Positions 8,771 to 17,054 are shown, numbered from the stretch's first letter. The stretch: 64,000 nucleotides of DNA from Muricoccus pecuniae (GCF_014199205.1 NZ_JACIJD010000017.1:27183-91182); one strand, 5' to 3'. Program-made: numbers and translations. Notes: a model not told the origin generated them from the sequence alone.

Positions 8771-9496
8771 TCAGGCCTCCGGCGTGGCGCGGCGGCCGCG
8801 CAGCACGATGTCATGGGTGAAGCCGAGCCAGCCGTCGCCCACCTCCGCCGGGTGGGTCTGGCGCGCGATCAGGCGCCTGCGCGCGGCGGGATCGGGGATG
8901 GAGTTCAGGATGCGGTCCCACTCGTTCATCGGGTCGCCCGGGAAGTACATCTGCGTCACGAGCCGCGAGAGGGAGGAGGGGCCGAGGATGGAGAAGTGCA
9001 CGTGGGGCGGCCGCCACCACGTGTCCTTCACCGGCACGGGATAGGCGCCGGGCTTGATGGTGAAGAAGGCGTAGCGGCCCTCCTCGTCCGTGCGCACGCG
9101 CCCGTTGCCGACGAAGTCCGGGTCCAGCGGCGCATCGCGCTGGTCGATCGGGTGGTAGTAGCGGCCGGCCGCGTTCGCCTGCCACAGCTCCACCACCGCC
9201 CCGCGTACCGGCCGCCCGTCCTCGTCGAGGATGCGGCCGGACATGTGCATGAGCTGGCCTTGCGCGATGCGGCCGGGGCCGAGCACGGCCAGGTTGCTCT
9301 CGTCGCAGGGCAGCTTGCGCCAGAGCTCCAGCGGGCCTGTCGCCTCGGTGCGCGTGACCGGGCGGCGGATCAGAGGCTGGGCCGGAGTGTGCGTCCAGGT
9401 GTTGGGATAGCCCTCGATCGGCACCGCCGGCTCGATCCCCGGGGGGAAGGGCTCGAAGCGGTCGGGGAGGGGCGGCGGGGGGAAGTTGGTGTCCAC
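8771..9496 (-). CDS. pcaH: Protocatechuate 3,4-dioxygenase-like beta subunit (Fe(III)-binding)
   Basis: A 241-residue intradiol dioxygenase beta chain with a GTG start. The iron ligands are visible: Tyr in GRYYHPIDQ, Tyr in KPGAYPVPV, and the two histidines of RPPHVHFSI. GQLMHMSGRILDEDGRPV and ELWQANAAG are standard family segments. It should form a heterooligomer with the alpha subunit and cleave protocatechuate or a close analogue to a 3-carboxymuconate. The Bug binding protein lies 46 bp upstream, linking uptake and ring cleavage in one unit. Confidence 0.9.
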   Translation of the reverse strand: MDTNFPPPPLPDRFEPFPPGIEPAVPIEGYPNTWTHTPAQPLIRRPVTRTEATGPLELWRKLPCDESNLAVLGPGRIAQGQLMHMSGRILDEDGRPVRGAVVELWQANAAGRYYHPIDQRDAPLDPDFVGNGRVRTDEEGRYAFFTIKPGAYPVPVKDTWWRPPHVHFSILGPSSLSRLVTQMYFPGDPMNEWDRILNSIPDPAARRRLIARQTHPAEVGDGWLGFTHDIVLRGRRATPEA

Positions 9497-9542
9497 GGGC
9501 GGCCTCGATGGGATCCTGGTGGCTTGGCGGCCGTCTCCGGCC

Positions 9543-10526
9543 TCACTCGTCCGGCCTGAAGCCGGAGGCGGCGACGATCGGGCCCCAGCTCGCGGTCTCG
9601 CGCGCGATGCGCTGGGCGAAGGCGGCGGGGTCCATCACATGCGGCGCGATGTCGATCCGCGTCAGCGCCTCGCGGATCTCGGGGGTGGCCGCCGCGGCGA
9701 CGATCGCCTCGTGCAGGGCCGAGACCGTGGCCGGGGACGCCCCGGCGGGCAGGACGGCGCCGTACCACTCCTCGTGGACGAGGTCGGGGAAGCCGGCTTC
9801 CGCGAAGCTCGGCACCTCATCCAGCCGCGGCAGGCGCCGGGGGGAGGAGATGGCGAGGAGGCGCATCTCGCCCGCGCGGTGGAAGGCGGTCATCTCGCCG
9901 AGCGGCAGGATCACCGCCTGCACGGTGCCCGCCAGCAGGTCGGCCGCCGCGGGGGCCGAGCCGCGATAGGGGATGTGGTTCATCGTGAGCCCGGCCATGC
10001 GCGCCAGCTCCGTGCCGATGAAGTGCGGCATGGATCCCGGCACGGGCGAGGCCCAGTCCACGGAGGGGCGCGCCTTGCCCCAGGCGATGAACTCCTGAAG
10101 CGTCCTCGCCGGATGCTTCGAGGAGACGGCGAGGCCGAAGGGGAAGACGCAGACGGGCGAGACGGGCGTGAAGTCCTTCAGCGGGTCGTAGCGCAGCGTC
10201 CGCGCGTAGAGATGCGGGTAGATCGTCAGCATCGAGGCCGGGGTGATGACGAAGGCGGAGCCGTCCGGCGCGAGCGGCTTGAGGGTTTCGAGCGCGAGGC
10301 GCCCGCCGGCCCCGGGGCGGTTGTCGACCACCATCTGCGCCGCGCCTCCCGCGCGCAGGCGCTCGACATAGAGGCGCGTCACGCTGTCCGCCGTGCCGCC
10401 GGGCGGGAAGCCGACGATGGCGCGGCCGGTGCGGGCGGTCTGCGCGGCGAGCGGGCGCGCGGCGAGGCCCGTGGCGGCCCCTGCCAGCAGGGACAGCGCC
10501 GCGCGGCGCGCGAGGGGGATCGACAT
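9543..10526 (-). CDS. Bug/TctC-family periplasmic solute-binding protein, first gene of the leftward operon
   Basis: I place the start at the ATG at 10526, preceded by GGAGGAG, giving 327 residues. The N-terminus has an arginine pair and an Ala/Leu-rich export signal ending near AAQTA. The body has RAIVGFPPGGTADSVTR, DNRPGAGGR and HIPYRGSAPAAADLL, all Bug-family hallmarks. It is the promoter-proximal gene of the twelve-gene block and is divergent from a second Bug-containing operon 166 bp away. It presumably captures the growth substrate. Bug proteins can also act in sensing, so an uptake role is inferred. Confidence 0.9.
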   Translation of the reverse strand: MSIPLARRAALSLLAGAATGLAARPLAAQTARTGRAIVGFPPGGTADSVTRLYVERLRAGGAAQMVVDNRPGAGGRLALETLKPLAPDGSAFVITPASMLTIYPHLYARTLRYDPLKDFTPVSPVCVFPFGLAVSSKHPARTLQEFIAWGKARPSVDWASPVPGSMPHFIGTELARMAGLTMNHIPYRGSAPAAADLLAGTVQAVILPLGEMTAFHRAGEMRLLAISSPRRLPRLDEVPSFAEAGFPDLVHEEWYGAVLPAGASPATVSALHEAIVAAAATPEIREALTRIDIAPHVMDPAAFAQRIARETASWGPIVAASGFRPDE

Positions 10527-10592
10527 GGGGCGGCACTCCTCCGACGTTCCTCGATGATGATCGGCCCTGTGCATGCCGGGCCGTTTCCACGG

Positions 10593-10662
10593 AGGTTGTC
10601 CGCCCCGATCCATTAAGTCAATAGGCTGACCTTTTGACAGCGACGCTGCCCGCTGGCATCGT
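10593..10662. promoter_or_regulatory. Divergent promoter region with facing -35-like boxes and a GTCA/TGAC dyad
   Basis: The 166 bp between the two catabolic operons contain TTGACA on the + strand at 10634-10639 and TTGACT on the - strand at 10621-10616. Each could have a poor -10 hexamer 17 bp away (CATCGT and CAACCT). Between them lies GTCA-N6-TGAC (10617-10630), a short inverted repeat overlapping the leftward -35. The arrangement fits one regulator acting on both promoters, the GntR protein being the obvious candidate. The boxes were found by eye and the -10 matches are weak. Confidence 0.35.
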
Positions 10663-10692
10663 CGGGGGAGAAGGAAGAGGCGAGGGAATGTC

Positions 10693-11535
10693 GTGAGGCG
10701 GCGAATGGCGCTGATGGTGCCGGCGATCCTCGCCTCCCTCCCGAGGGAGGCGGCGGCGGTGGAACGGAAGCGTCTGGAACGGGGAAGCGGCGTCATCGAG
10801 GTGCTGGCCGAAGGGCGCGGGCCGCTGCTCGTGCTGCTGCCCTCCCTCGGGCGTGGACAGGAGGATTTCGACGACCTCGCGCCCCGCCTGTCCGGTGCGG
10901 GCCTGCGCGTGCTGCGCCCGGAGCCGCGCGGCATCGGCGGGTCCAGCCCGCTGCCGGCCGGCGCCACGCTGCACGACATGGCGGCCGACGTGGCGGCGGC
11001 GATCGAGGCGGAGGGCGGCGGGCCCGCGATCGTCGCGGGCCATGCGGCGGGAAACTGGGTGGCGCGCGTCCTGGCGCATGACCGGCCGGAACTGGTGCGC
11101 GCCGTGGCGCTCCTCGCGGCCGTGACGGGTACCGATATTGACCCCGAGATCCGCCGCTCCATCACCGCGAGCTTCACCCTCACCCTCTCCGACGAGGAGC
11201 GCCTGTCGCATCTGCGCCGCGCCTATTTCGCGCCCGGCAACGATGCGAGCGTCTGGCTGCCGGGCTGGCACCCGGAGGTCTCGATGGCCCAGCGCGCCGC
11301 GGCGGCGGCCACCACGGACAAGGCCTGGCTGCGGGCGGCCGAGCGGCACCCGCTGCTCTATGTCGCGGCCGCGGAGGACGCGATCGCGGCGCCGCCCTCG
11401 CTGGAGGAACTGCGGGCGAGCCTCGGCCCGCGCGTGACGCGGGTGGTGGTGGAACGCGCCGGGCACGCGCTGGTGCCGGAGAGGCCGGCCGCGGTGGCGG
11501 AGGCGCTGGTCGCCTTCGCGCGGGGGCTGGCATGA
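10693..11535 (+). CDS. Alpha/beta-hydrolase fold protein lacking the nucleophile serine
   Basis: A 280-residue alpha/beta-hydrolase fold protein, counting from GTG 10693; an in-frame ATG at 10705 is equally possible. It has PLLVLLPSLGRG, RVLRPEPRGIGGS, a nucleophile elbow, VAAAEDA for the acid residue and ERAGHALVPERP for the histidine. The elbow reads GHAAGN, so the position normally Ser, Asp or Cys is Ala118 (codon gcg at 11044-11046). Classical hydrolysis is therefore unlikely, though lyase, isomerase or binding roles remain open. It is the first gene of the rightward operon and overlaps the next gene by 4 bp. The first 22 residues could be a weak export signal. Confidence 0.85.
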   Translation: MRRRMALMVPAILASLPREAAAVERKRLERGSGVIEVLAEGRGPLLVLLPSLGRGQEDFDDLAPRLSGAGLRVLRPEPRGIGGSSPLPAGATLHDMAADVAAAIEAEGGGPAIVAGHAAGNWVARVLAHDRPELVRAVALLAAVTGTDIDPEIRRSITASFTLTLSDEERLSHLRRAYFAPGNDASVWLPGWHPEVSMAQRAAAAATTDKAWLRAAERHPLLYVAAAEDAIAAPPSLEELRASLGPRVTRVVVERAGHALVPERPAAVAEALVAFARGLA

Positions 11536-12494
11536 CCCGCCGCCGGGCCCTGCTGGGCACGGGGCTGGCGCTGCCCGCCCTTCCGGCCCGCGCCGAGTTC
11601 CCGGGCCGCAGCATCCGCCTGATCGTCCCCTATCCGCCCGGCGGCATCACCGACCTCGTGGCGCGCCGGGTGGCCGAGGGGCTGGGCGCGCTGTGGGAGC
11701 GGCCGGTGGTGGCGGACAACCGTCCCGGCGCGAGCGGGAACATCGCGGCCACGCTCGCCGCGCGCGCGGCGCCGGACGGCAACACCCTCTACATCGGCTT
11801 CGCCGGCACCCATGCGATGAATGTTAGCCTCTACAGGAAGCTCGACTACGATCCCGTGGCGGATTTCACCCCCGTCTCGCTGCTGATCGAATCGCCGCTC
11901 GCCCTCACCGTCCATCCCTCGGTCCCGGCCCGGAACCTTGCGGAGCTGACGGCCTATGCGAGGGCGAATCCCGGTAGGCTCGCCTTCGGCTCGTCCGGCA
12001 ATGGCGGCGCCTCCCACCGCGCGCTCGAGATGTACAAGGCGATGGCGGGGGTGGACATCCTGCACGTGCCCTATCGCGGCGCGGCGCAGTCCAACACCGA
12101 CCTGCTCGGCGGGAAGATCCAGGGCATGTTCGACACGCTGATCACGGCGGCGCCGAACATCCGCGCCAATGCCGTGCGCGCCCTGGCCGTGACGGGGCGC
12201 GGCCGCGCGGCGCTGCTGCCCGACCTGCCCACCCTCGCCGAGGCCGGGCTGCCCGGCTACGCCTTCCTCACCTGGCTCGGCCTGCTGGCGCCGGCCGGGC
12301 TCCCCCTGGAGATCCGCGACCGCATGAACCGGGACGTGCGGAGGGTGCTGGCCGACGAGGCCATGCGGCGCTGGTGCGAGGGGAACGGGCTGGAGCCCGC
12401 GCCCTCCTCGCCGGAGGGTTTCGCCCGCTACATGGCCGATGAGACGACCCGCTTCGCCGCCTTCGTGCGCGAGACGGGGATGACGCTGGAATGA
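11532..12494 (+). CDS. Bug/TctC-family periplasmic solute-binding protein
   Basis: A 320-residue Bug protein whose signal peptide (MTRRRALLGTGLALPALPAR, then AEF) is Tat-like with three consecutive arginines. Family landmarks are RLIVPYPPGGITDLVARR, DNRPGASGNIAA, GSSGNGGASHR and HVPYRGAAQSNTDLLGG. It overlaps both neighbours by 4 bp (ATGA), so the three rightward genes are translationally coupled. This is the third Bug protein within 12 kb, again without permease genes. Its ligand is probably an acid handled by the flanking hydrolases, which is inference from context only. Confidence 0.92.
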   Translation: MTRRRALLGTGLALPALPARAEFPGRSIRLIVPYPPGGITDLVARRVAEGLGALWERPVVADNRPGASGNIAATLAARAAPDGNTLYIGFAGTHAMNVSLYRKLDYDPVADFTPVSLLIESPLALTVHPSVPARNLAELTAYARANPGRLAFGSSGNGGASHRALEMYKAMAGVDILHVPYRGAAQSNTDLLGGKIQGMFDTLITAAPNIRANAVRALAVTGRGRAALLPDLPTLAEAGLPGYAFLTWLGLLAPAGLPLEIRDRMNRDVRRVLADEAMRRWCEGNGLEPAPSSPEGFARYMADETTRFAAFVRETGMTLE

Positions 12495-13330
12495 GCGGGA
12501 GGGGCGGGTTGACCAACGGGACGCAGGCCGTGCGCGTGAACGGTCTTCTCTTCAACCTCCGCCTGGACGGGCCCGAGGGCGCGCCCTGGATGGTGTTCAG
12601 CAATTCGCTGGTCACGAACCTCTCCGTCTGGGACGAGCAGGTGGCGTGTTTCGCCGACCGCTACCGCATCCTGCGCTACGACCAGCGCGGCCATGGCGGG
12701 ACGGAGGTGCCGCCTGGGCCGGCGACGCTCGACGGGCTGGCCGAGGACGCGGCCGCGCTGATGGCGCATCTCGGCATTCGCGGCGCCGTTTTCGCCGGCG
12801 TCTCGATGGGCGCCGCCACCGCGCTCCTCCTGGCCGCGCGCCGCCCCGATCTGGTCTCGGCCGTCATCGCCTCGGACGGGCAGGCAGGAACCGCCCCGGG
12901 CGGCGCCGAGGCCTGGCAGGAGCGGATCGACCTCGCCCGGGCGAGGGGCATGGCGGCCTTCGCCGACGCCACGGTGAAGCGCTGGTTCTCCCCCGCGGCG
13001 GCCGAGGCGGGGAATCCGGCCATCCCGCGCGTGCGGGAGATGATCGCGACGACGCCCGAGGCCGGCTTCGTCGCCTGCGCCCGCGCCCTGCAATCATACG
13101 ACTTCCGCGCCGAGCTTCCGGGCCTGCGCCAGCCCGTGCTGCTGGTTGCCGGGGAGATGGACGGCGCCATGCCGGGGACGATGCGCGGCATGGCCGGGGC
13201 GATCCCGGAGGCGCGCTTCGCCGAGATCCCCGGCGCCGGCCACATTCCCTGCCTGGAAGCGCCCGGCGCCTTCAACGCGGCGGTGGAGGGTTTCCTCGCG
13301 GAGGTGCGAGACGAGGGAGGCCGGGGATGA
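12491..13330 (+). CDS. Alpha/beta hydrolase, 3-oxoadipate enol-lactonase-like
   Basis: At 279 residues it resembles PcaD: WMVFSNSLVTNLSVWDEQ, YRILRYDQRGHGGTEVP, the nucleophile elbow GVSMGAA with Ser present, VAGEMDGAMPG around the acid residue, and PGAGHIPCLE for the histidine. PcaD opens beta-ketoadipate enol-lactone to beta-ketoadipate. It overlaps the Bug gene by 4 bp and ends the rightward operon. Together with the dioxygenase and CMD-like genes on the other strand it supplies another apparent beta-ketoadipate step. No pcaB cycloisomerase gene is visible, so the lactone it acts on may not be the classical one. Confidence 0.8.
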   Translation: MSGRGGLTNGTQAVRVNGLLFNLRLDGPEGAPWMVFSNSLVTNLSVWDEQVACFADRYRILRYDQRGHGGTEVPPGPATLDGLAEDAAALMAHLGIRGAVFAGVSMGAATALLLAARRPDLVSAVIASDGQAGTAPGGAEAWQERIDLARARGMAAFADATVKRWFSPAAAEAGNPAIPRVREMIATTPEAGFVACARALQSYDFRAELPGLRQPVLLVAGEMDGAMPGTMRGMAGAIPEARFAEIPGAGHIPCLEAPGAFNAAVEGFLAEVRDEGGRG

Positions 13331-13462
13331 GCGGCGCGGCGTGATCTCGCACAGGGCGGCGTTCCCAGGAAAAGGGAGGGCAGGGTGGCCGGTATCGTCA
13401 TCGACCCCGTCGGGGCAGCTGCCTCCGCGCCGGGCGGAAGGCGGCGAGGAGGGGGGCTGTCC

Positions 13463-14293
13463 GTGCCCACCTTGGCGGGGAGCCGGCCCTTCTCCTCCCG
13501 TGCCGTCGTACTAGCGCTTCTCCTGCTCGCCCTCGCCGGTTGCGGCGCCCGCCACGCCCTTCCCGCCCCCTCTGCGGAGGAGGTGGGGGCCGCCGCCGCG
13601 CTGATCGCGCAGGCGCCGCCCCTGGCCCCAAGTACCCGCCCGGCCAGCGAGGACGCGGCGCTGCTGTCCCGGGCCACCGCGCGCGTCACCTCCGCCGCCG
13701 AGCCCCTCTGCGACGCTTATCTCGGCGGGGCCTGCGGCTTCGAGGTCGTGCTGGACGGGAGCGCCGCCGGCACCGGGCGGCTGAGCGCCGAGGCCTCCGG
13801 CCGCGGGCGGGTGACGATCAGCGCCGGCATGCTCCGCGTGCTGGACACGGAGGAGGAGGTCGCGGCCGTCATCGCCCACGAGTTCGGCCACCACCTCGCC
13901 GGCCATCTCGGCCGCGGCCTCGCCCGTGGCTCCGTCGCGGGCACGGCGGCCGGGGCCGTGATCGGGGCGATCGTCCCCTTCGGCGGGCTGGCGGGCTGGG
14001 CCATCGGGCAAGGGGCGGCCGAGCTGGGCGCCGGCGCCGCGAGGCTGGCCTATTCGAAGGAGGAGGAGAGGGAGGCCGACTACCTCGCGGTCTACCTCAT
14101 CGCCCGGGCGGGATACGACCCCGACCGCGCCGCCCGCATCTGGGTGAGGCTGGCGCCCCCCGGCGCCGGGGCCACGGCCGGGTTCCTCGACGCCCATCCG
14201 AGCGACGCGGAACGGCTGGCGGCCTGGTGGCGCAGCACGGGCGAGGCCCGCAGCTCCGCCGGCCTCGTGCCCCGCCTGGCCTCCGGCCCGTGA
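13463..14293 (+). CDS. M48-family metalloprotease, lipoprotein
   Basis: I choose the GTG at 13463 because AGGAGGGGGG lies 8-17 bases upstream and the protein then begins directly with a lipoprotein signal. The signal has a Leu-rich core followed by the lipobox LAGC. A longer version from 13385 is open but adds only a non-conserved leader. The catalytic motif HEFGHHLAGH contains the HExxH zinc site, and the downstream EEREADYLAVYLI provides the third ligand Glu. The family degrades misfolded or extracytoplasmic proteins (BepA/LoiP-like). It would sit anchored in the outer or inner membrane facing the periplasm. It ends about 70 bp from the convergent GGDEF-EAL gene. Confidence 0.85.
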   Translation: MPTLAGSRPFSSRAVVLALLLLALAGCGARHALPAPSAEEVGAAAALIAQAPPLAPSTRPASEDAALLSRATARVTSAAEPLCDAYLGGACGFEVVLDGSAAGTGRLSAEASGRGRVTISAGMLRVLDTEEEVAAVIAHEFGHHLAGHLGRGLARGSVAGTAAGAVIGAIVPFGGLAGWAIGQGAAELGAGAARLAYSKEEEREADYLAVYLIARAGYDPDRAARIWVRLAPPGAGATAGFLDAHPSDAERLAAWWRSTGEARSSAGLVPRLASGP

Positions 14294-14362
14294 TCCTCCC
14301 GGCCCCGGCGCCACGCGGCCCGCGCGCCGTGCCGGATCGGGCGCGGTACGGGCGACGCGGGG

Positions 14363-16669
14363 TCAGGCGGCCGCCGCGCCGGACAGCTCCCGCAGCATCG
14401 CCGGGACCTCGCCGCGCGGGCGGGGCGGGCTGAACAGGACCCCCTGGACCTCCGTGCAGCCGAGGCCGCGCAATCGTTCCAGCTGGGCCGCGCTCTCCAC
14501 CCCCTCGGCATTCATCGTCAGGCCGAGCGTCGTGCCGAGGGTGCTGATCGCCCGCACGATCGCCGCCGCGCTCTCGGATTCGGCGAGGTCCCGCACGAAG
14601 GAGCGGTCGATCTTGATCTTGTCGAGCGGGAGCTTGCGCAGATAGGCGATGGAGGAATAGCCCGTGCCGAAGTCGTCGAGCGCGATCCGCACGCCCAGGG
14701 CCCGGAAACGCTGCAGGGTGGAGACGACCTGATCGCTCGCCTCCAGCGCCACGGCCTCCGTGATCTCCAGCTGCAGCCTCCCCGCGGGCAGGCCGGAGAG
14801 GCGCAGCGCCTCCGTGACCACGGCGTGCAGGTCGCCCCCCCTGAACTGGACGGCTGACAGGTTCACCGCCACGTGCAGCCCGCCCGGCCAGGACGCCGCC
14901 TCGGCGCAGGCGGTGCGGAGCACCCATTCCCCCAGGGGCAGGATGAGGCCGGACTCCTCGGCCACGGCGATGAACTCGCCGGGCGCGACGAGGCCCCGGC
15001 GCGGATCCCGCCAGCGCAGGAGCGCCTCGAAGCCGGTGACCTGCCCGGCCATCGAGAGCTGCGGCTGGTAGAACAGCTCCATCTCTCCTCCGGCCAGCGC
15101 CCTGCGCAGCTCCGCCTCCATGTCCCGCCGGGCCTGGAGGCGGCTGGACATGTCCCAGTCGAAGAAGCGGTGCGTGCCGCGGCCCGCGCCCTTGGCCTCG
15201 TAGAGGGCCATGTCCGCGTGGCGGAGCAGCAGGTCCGCCGTCGTACCGTGCCCGGGCGCGAGGGCGATGCCCACGCTCACCCCGACCGAGACGGCCTGTC
15301 CCTCGATCGCGTAGTCGGCGCCGACATCGCGGACGAGCCGCCCGGCTAGGTCGGAGAGGGCCGCGGCGGTCGCGCCGCCATCGATCAGCACGGCGAACTC
15401 GTCCCCGCCCAGCCGGGCCACGATGTCCTGGGGGCGCAGACAGTTCCGGATGCGCCCGGCCACCGCGACCAGCAGCTTGTCCCCCATGGCGTGGCCGAGG
15501 CTGTCATTCACCTCCTTGAAGCGGTCGAGATCGAGGTAGAGGACGGCGAAGGAGGCGCCGGCGGGGAGCCGGACCACCGCGCCCTCCAGCCGCTCCTGGA
15601 ACAGGCTCCGGTTCGGCAGCCCCGTCAGCGCGTCGTGCCAGGCCATGTGGCGGACGCGGGTTTCGGCCCGGCGCCGCTCCGTCACGTCCTCATAGGTCGT
15701 CACCCAGCCGCCATCCGGCATCGCCTCCTGGCAGAGGGCGACGCAGCGGCCGTCCGGCAGGTCGAGCACGGCCCGGCCATGCGGGTGCCCGGTCGGCAAG
15801 GCCCATGCCTCGGCATCGGGAAGGCCCCTGGCGGCGAGCTCGCGGGCGAGCAGGGGGGCGCTGATCCCGATTGGGGCCTCGTCCCGCGAGAGGCCGAACA
15901 TCTCGCGGAAGCGCGCATTGGCCACGCGGAGCCTCCCCTCCGGGTCGAAGAGGGTGAGGCCCTGGCTCATATTCGTCAGCGCCGCGTCGAAGCGGGCGGC
16001 CAGCGCCGCCATCTCGCGCCGCGCATCCATCATGCGCCGGACGTCGCGGTGGTGGCGCCGCACGATCGAGCAGAGCGCGATGAAGTAGACCAGCACCTGC
16101 GCCGCCTGGGCCAGGTGCCAGGAGCCGTTGTACAGCCCGCCCGCGACCTGGGGCAGCAGCAGCACCGAGATCTGCGCCAGGGCGAAGCGGGGCGTGGCGG
16201 CGTTGCGGGAGGCGATGCCGCCCACCGTGCCCATGGCGAGCGTAGCGGCGAGGAGCCGGCTCGCCTCGTCGTCCAGGGCGACGTAGCACATGAGGCAGAA
16301 CAGGCCGGTGAGAAGCGCCCAGGCGACGCCGATCGCGAAATAGGGCCGGGACGCGCGCAGCAGCGCCGCGGGCGAGGGATCCCGCCGGCGCCGCACCGCC
16401 AGGACCACCAGCCCCCGCGCGAGGAGCAGCGCGAGGTCCGCCACGAGGAAGAAGAGGGGCCAGCCGGCATCCGTCCGGGTCGCGATGAAGGCGCAGAGGG
16501 CGAGCGGCGCCGCATGGGCCACGAGGAGCGAGGAGAGCCGGTCGAAGAGCGGGGCGATGAGATGGGCCGCGTCGTCCTCGTGCAGCCGCTCCCGCCGGGC
16601 GGGCGCGTCCCGCCGCCCCGTCACCGCGCCGAGGAGCCGCGCGACGAGATCGAGTGATCGGCCGCGCAT
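14363..16669 (-). CDS. Membrane GGDEF-EAL protein (diguanylate cyclase/phosphodiesterase) with PAS domain
   Basis: The protein is about 768 residues. Residues 40-205 contain several hydrophobic segments (about five to six membrane helices). A PAS-like domain follows at about 225-330, then a GGDEF domain at about 340-505 with intact GGDEF near 421-425, and an EAL domain from about 520 with EAL in TGFEALLRW and the loop DDFGTGYSS. Both catalytic motifs are intact, so it could make and/or degrade cyclic di-GMP. The ATG at 16669 is preferred over the adjacent upstream TTG. It is transcribed alone. A possible FNR-type box lies 227 bp upstream. Confidence 0.93.
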   Translation of the reverse strand: MRGRSLDLVARLLGAVTGRRDAPARRERLHEDDAAHLIAPLFDRLSSLLVAHAAPLALCAFIATRTDAGWPLFFLVADLALLLARGLVVLAVRRRRDPSPAALLRASRPYFAIGVAWALLTGLFCLMCYVALDDEASRLLAATLAMGTVGGIASRNAATPRFALAQISVLLLPQVAGGLYNGSWHLAQAAQVLVYFIALCSIVRRHHRDVRRMMDARREMAALAARFDAALTNMSQGLTLFDPEGRLRVANARFREMFGLSRDEAPIGISAPLLARELAARGLPDAEAWALPTGHPHGRAVLDLPDGRCVALCQEAMPDGGWVTTYEDVTERRRAETRVRHMAWHDALTGLPNRSLFQERLEGAVVRLPAGASFAVLYLDLDRFKEVNDSLGHAMGDKLLVAVAGRIRNCLRPQDIVARLGGDEFAVLIDGGATAAALSDLAGRLVRDVGADYAIEGQAVSVGVSVGIALAPGHGTTADLLLRHADMALYEAKGAGRGTHRFFDWDMSSRLQARRDMEAELRRALAGGEMELFYQPQLSMAGQVTGFEALLRWRDPRRGLVAPGEFIAVAEESGLILPLGEWVLRTACAEAASWPGGLHVAVNLSAVQFRGGDLHAVVTEALRLSGLPAGRLQLEITEAVALEASDQVVSTLQRFRALGVRIALDDFGTGYSSIAYLRKLPLDKIKIDRSFVRDLAESESAAAIVRAISTLGTTLGLTMNAEGVESAAQLERLRGLGCTEVQGVLFSPPRPRGEVPAMLRELSGAAAA

Positions 16670-16898
16670 CAAGGCCCTGTTCCTCCTTCGCTTCCGGCGG
16701 GCCGGCGCGCCTGTGCGCGCGGCACCGCCGCCCGGCGCTTCCGTGGGAAGCCCCCTCGGCCCCGCTGTTGCCAGGGGGACAGCCAGGGAAGGCTAGGGGT
16801 GTGATGTGAAGGAAGTCTGAACCGCGCCGGGATGCCGGGATCGGCTCCAGCCTTCGGCATCACGCGGCGGGGCGCGATCCGGTCTTGCGCACCGGTCC

Positions 16899-16912
16899 TT
16901 GATGCACGTCAA
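16899..16912. promoter_or_regulatory. FNR/CRP-type half-site dyad
   Basis: TTGATGCACGTCAA is a TTGAT-N4-GTCAA element, one base away from the FNR/Anr consensus TTGAT-N4-ATCAA and like Dnr/Nnr boxes. It sits 227 bp upstream of the GGDEF-EAL start, which is far for a simple activator site, and 143 bp beyond the stop of the small gene at 17055. Chance occurrence is possible. Confidence 0.35.
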
Positions 16913-16970
16913 CGCTATCTTAACGTTTTAACCCCAATAGGCTCGCGACCCGGCCCAATAGGGCCGGATA

Positions 16971-17014
16971 AAGCCGCCAGCGCCCTGGGAAAATGCCCGA
17001 GGGCCTGGCGGCTT
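16971..17014 (-). terminator. Perfect 10-bp hairpin downstream of the small gene
   Basis: AAGCCGCCAG at 16971-16980 pairs exactly with CTGGCGGCTT at 17005-17014 over a 24-base loop. On the minus strand it lies 40 bp after the stop of the 71-residue gene and ends in TTT; on the plus strand it is followed by TTTCGTATTT. A bidirectional terminator is plausible. Confidence 0.5.
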
Positions 17015-17054
17015 TCGTATTTCCGGCGCCCGCTCGCGGGGCAGGCCGCGTGGG

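Larger units (their letters stand above)
16670..17054. other. Intergenic region, 385 bp, no gene seen
   Basis: No convincing coding frame. It holds the upstream region of the GGDEF-EAL gene, an FNR-like dyad at 16899-16912 and a perfect 10-bp hairpin at 16971-17014. The stretch around 16915-16960 is richer in A and T than its surroundings. Confidence 0.6.
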
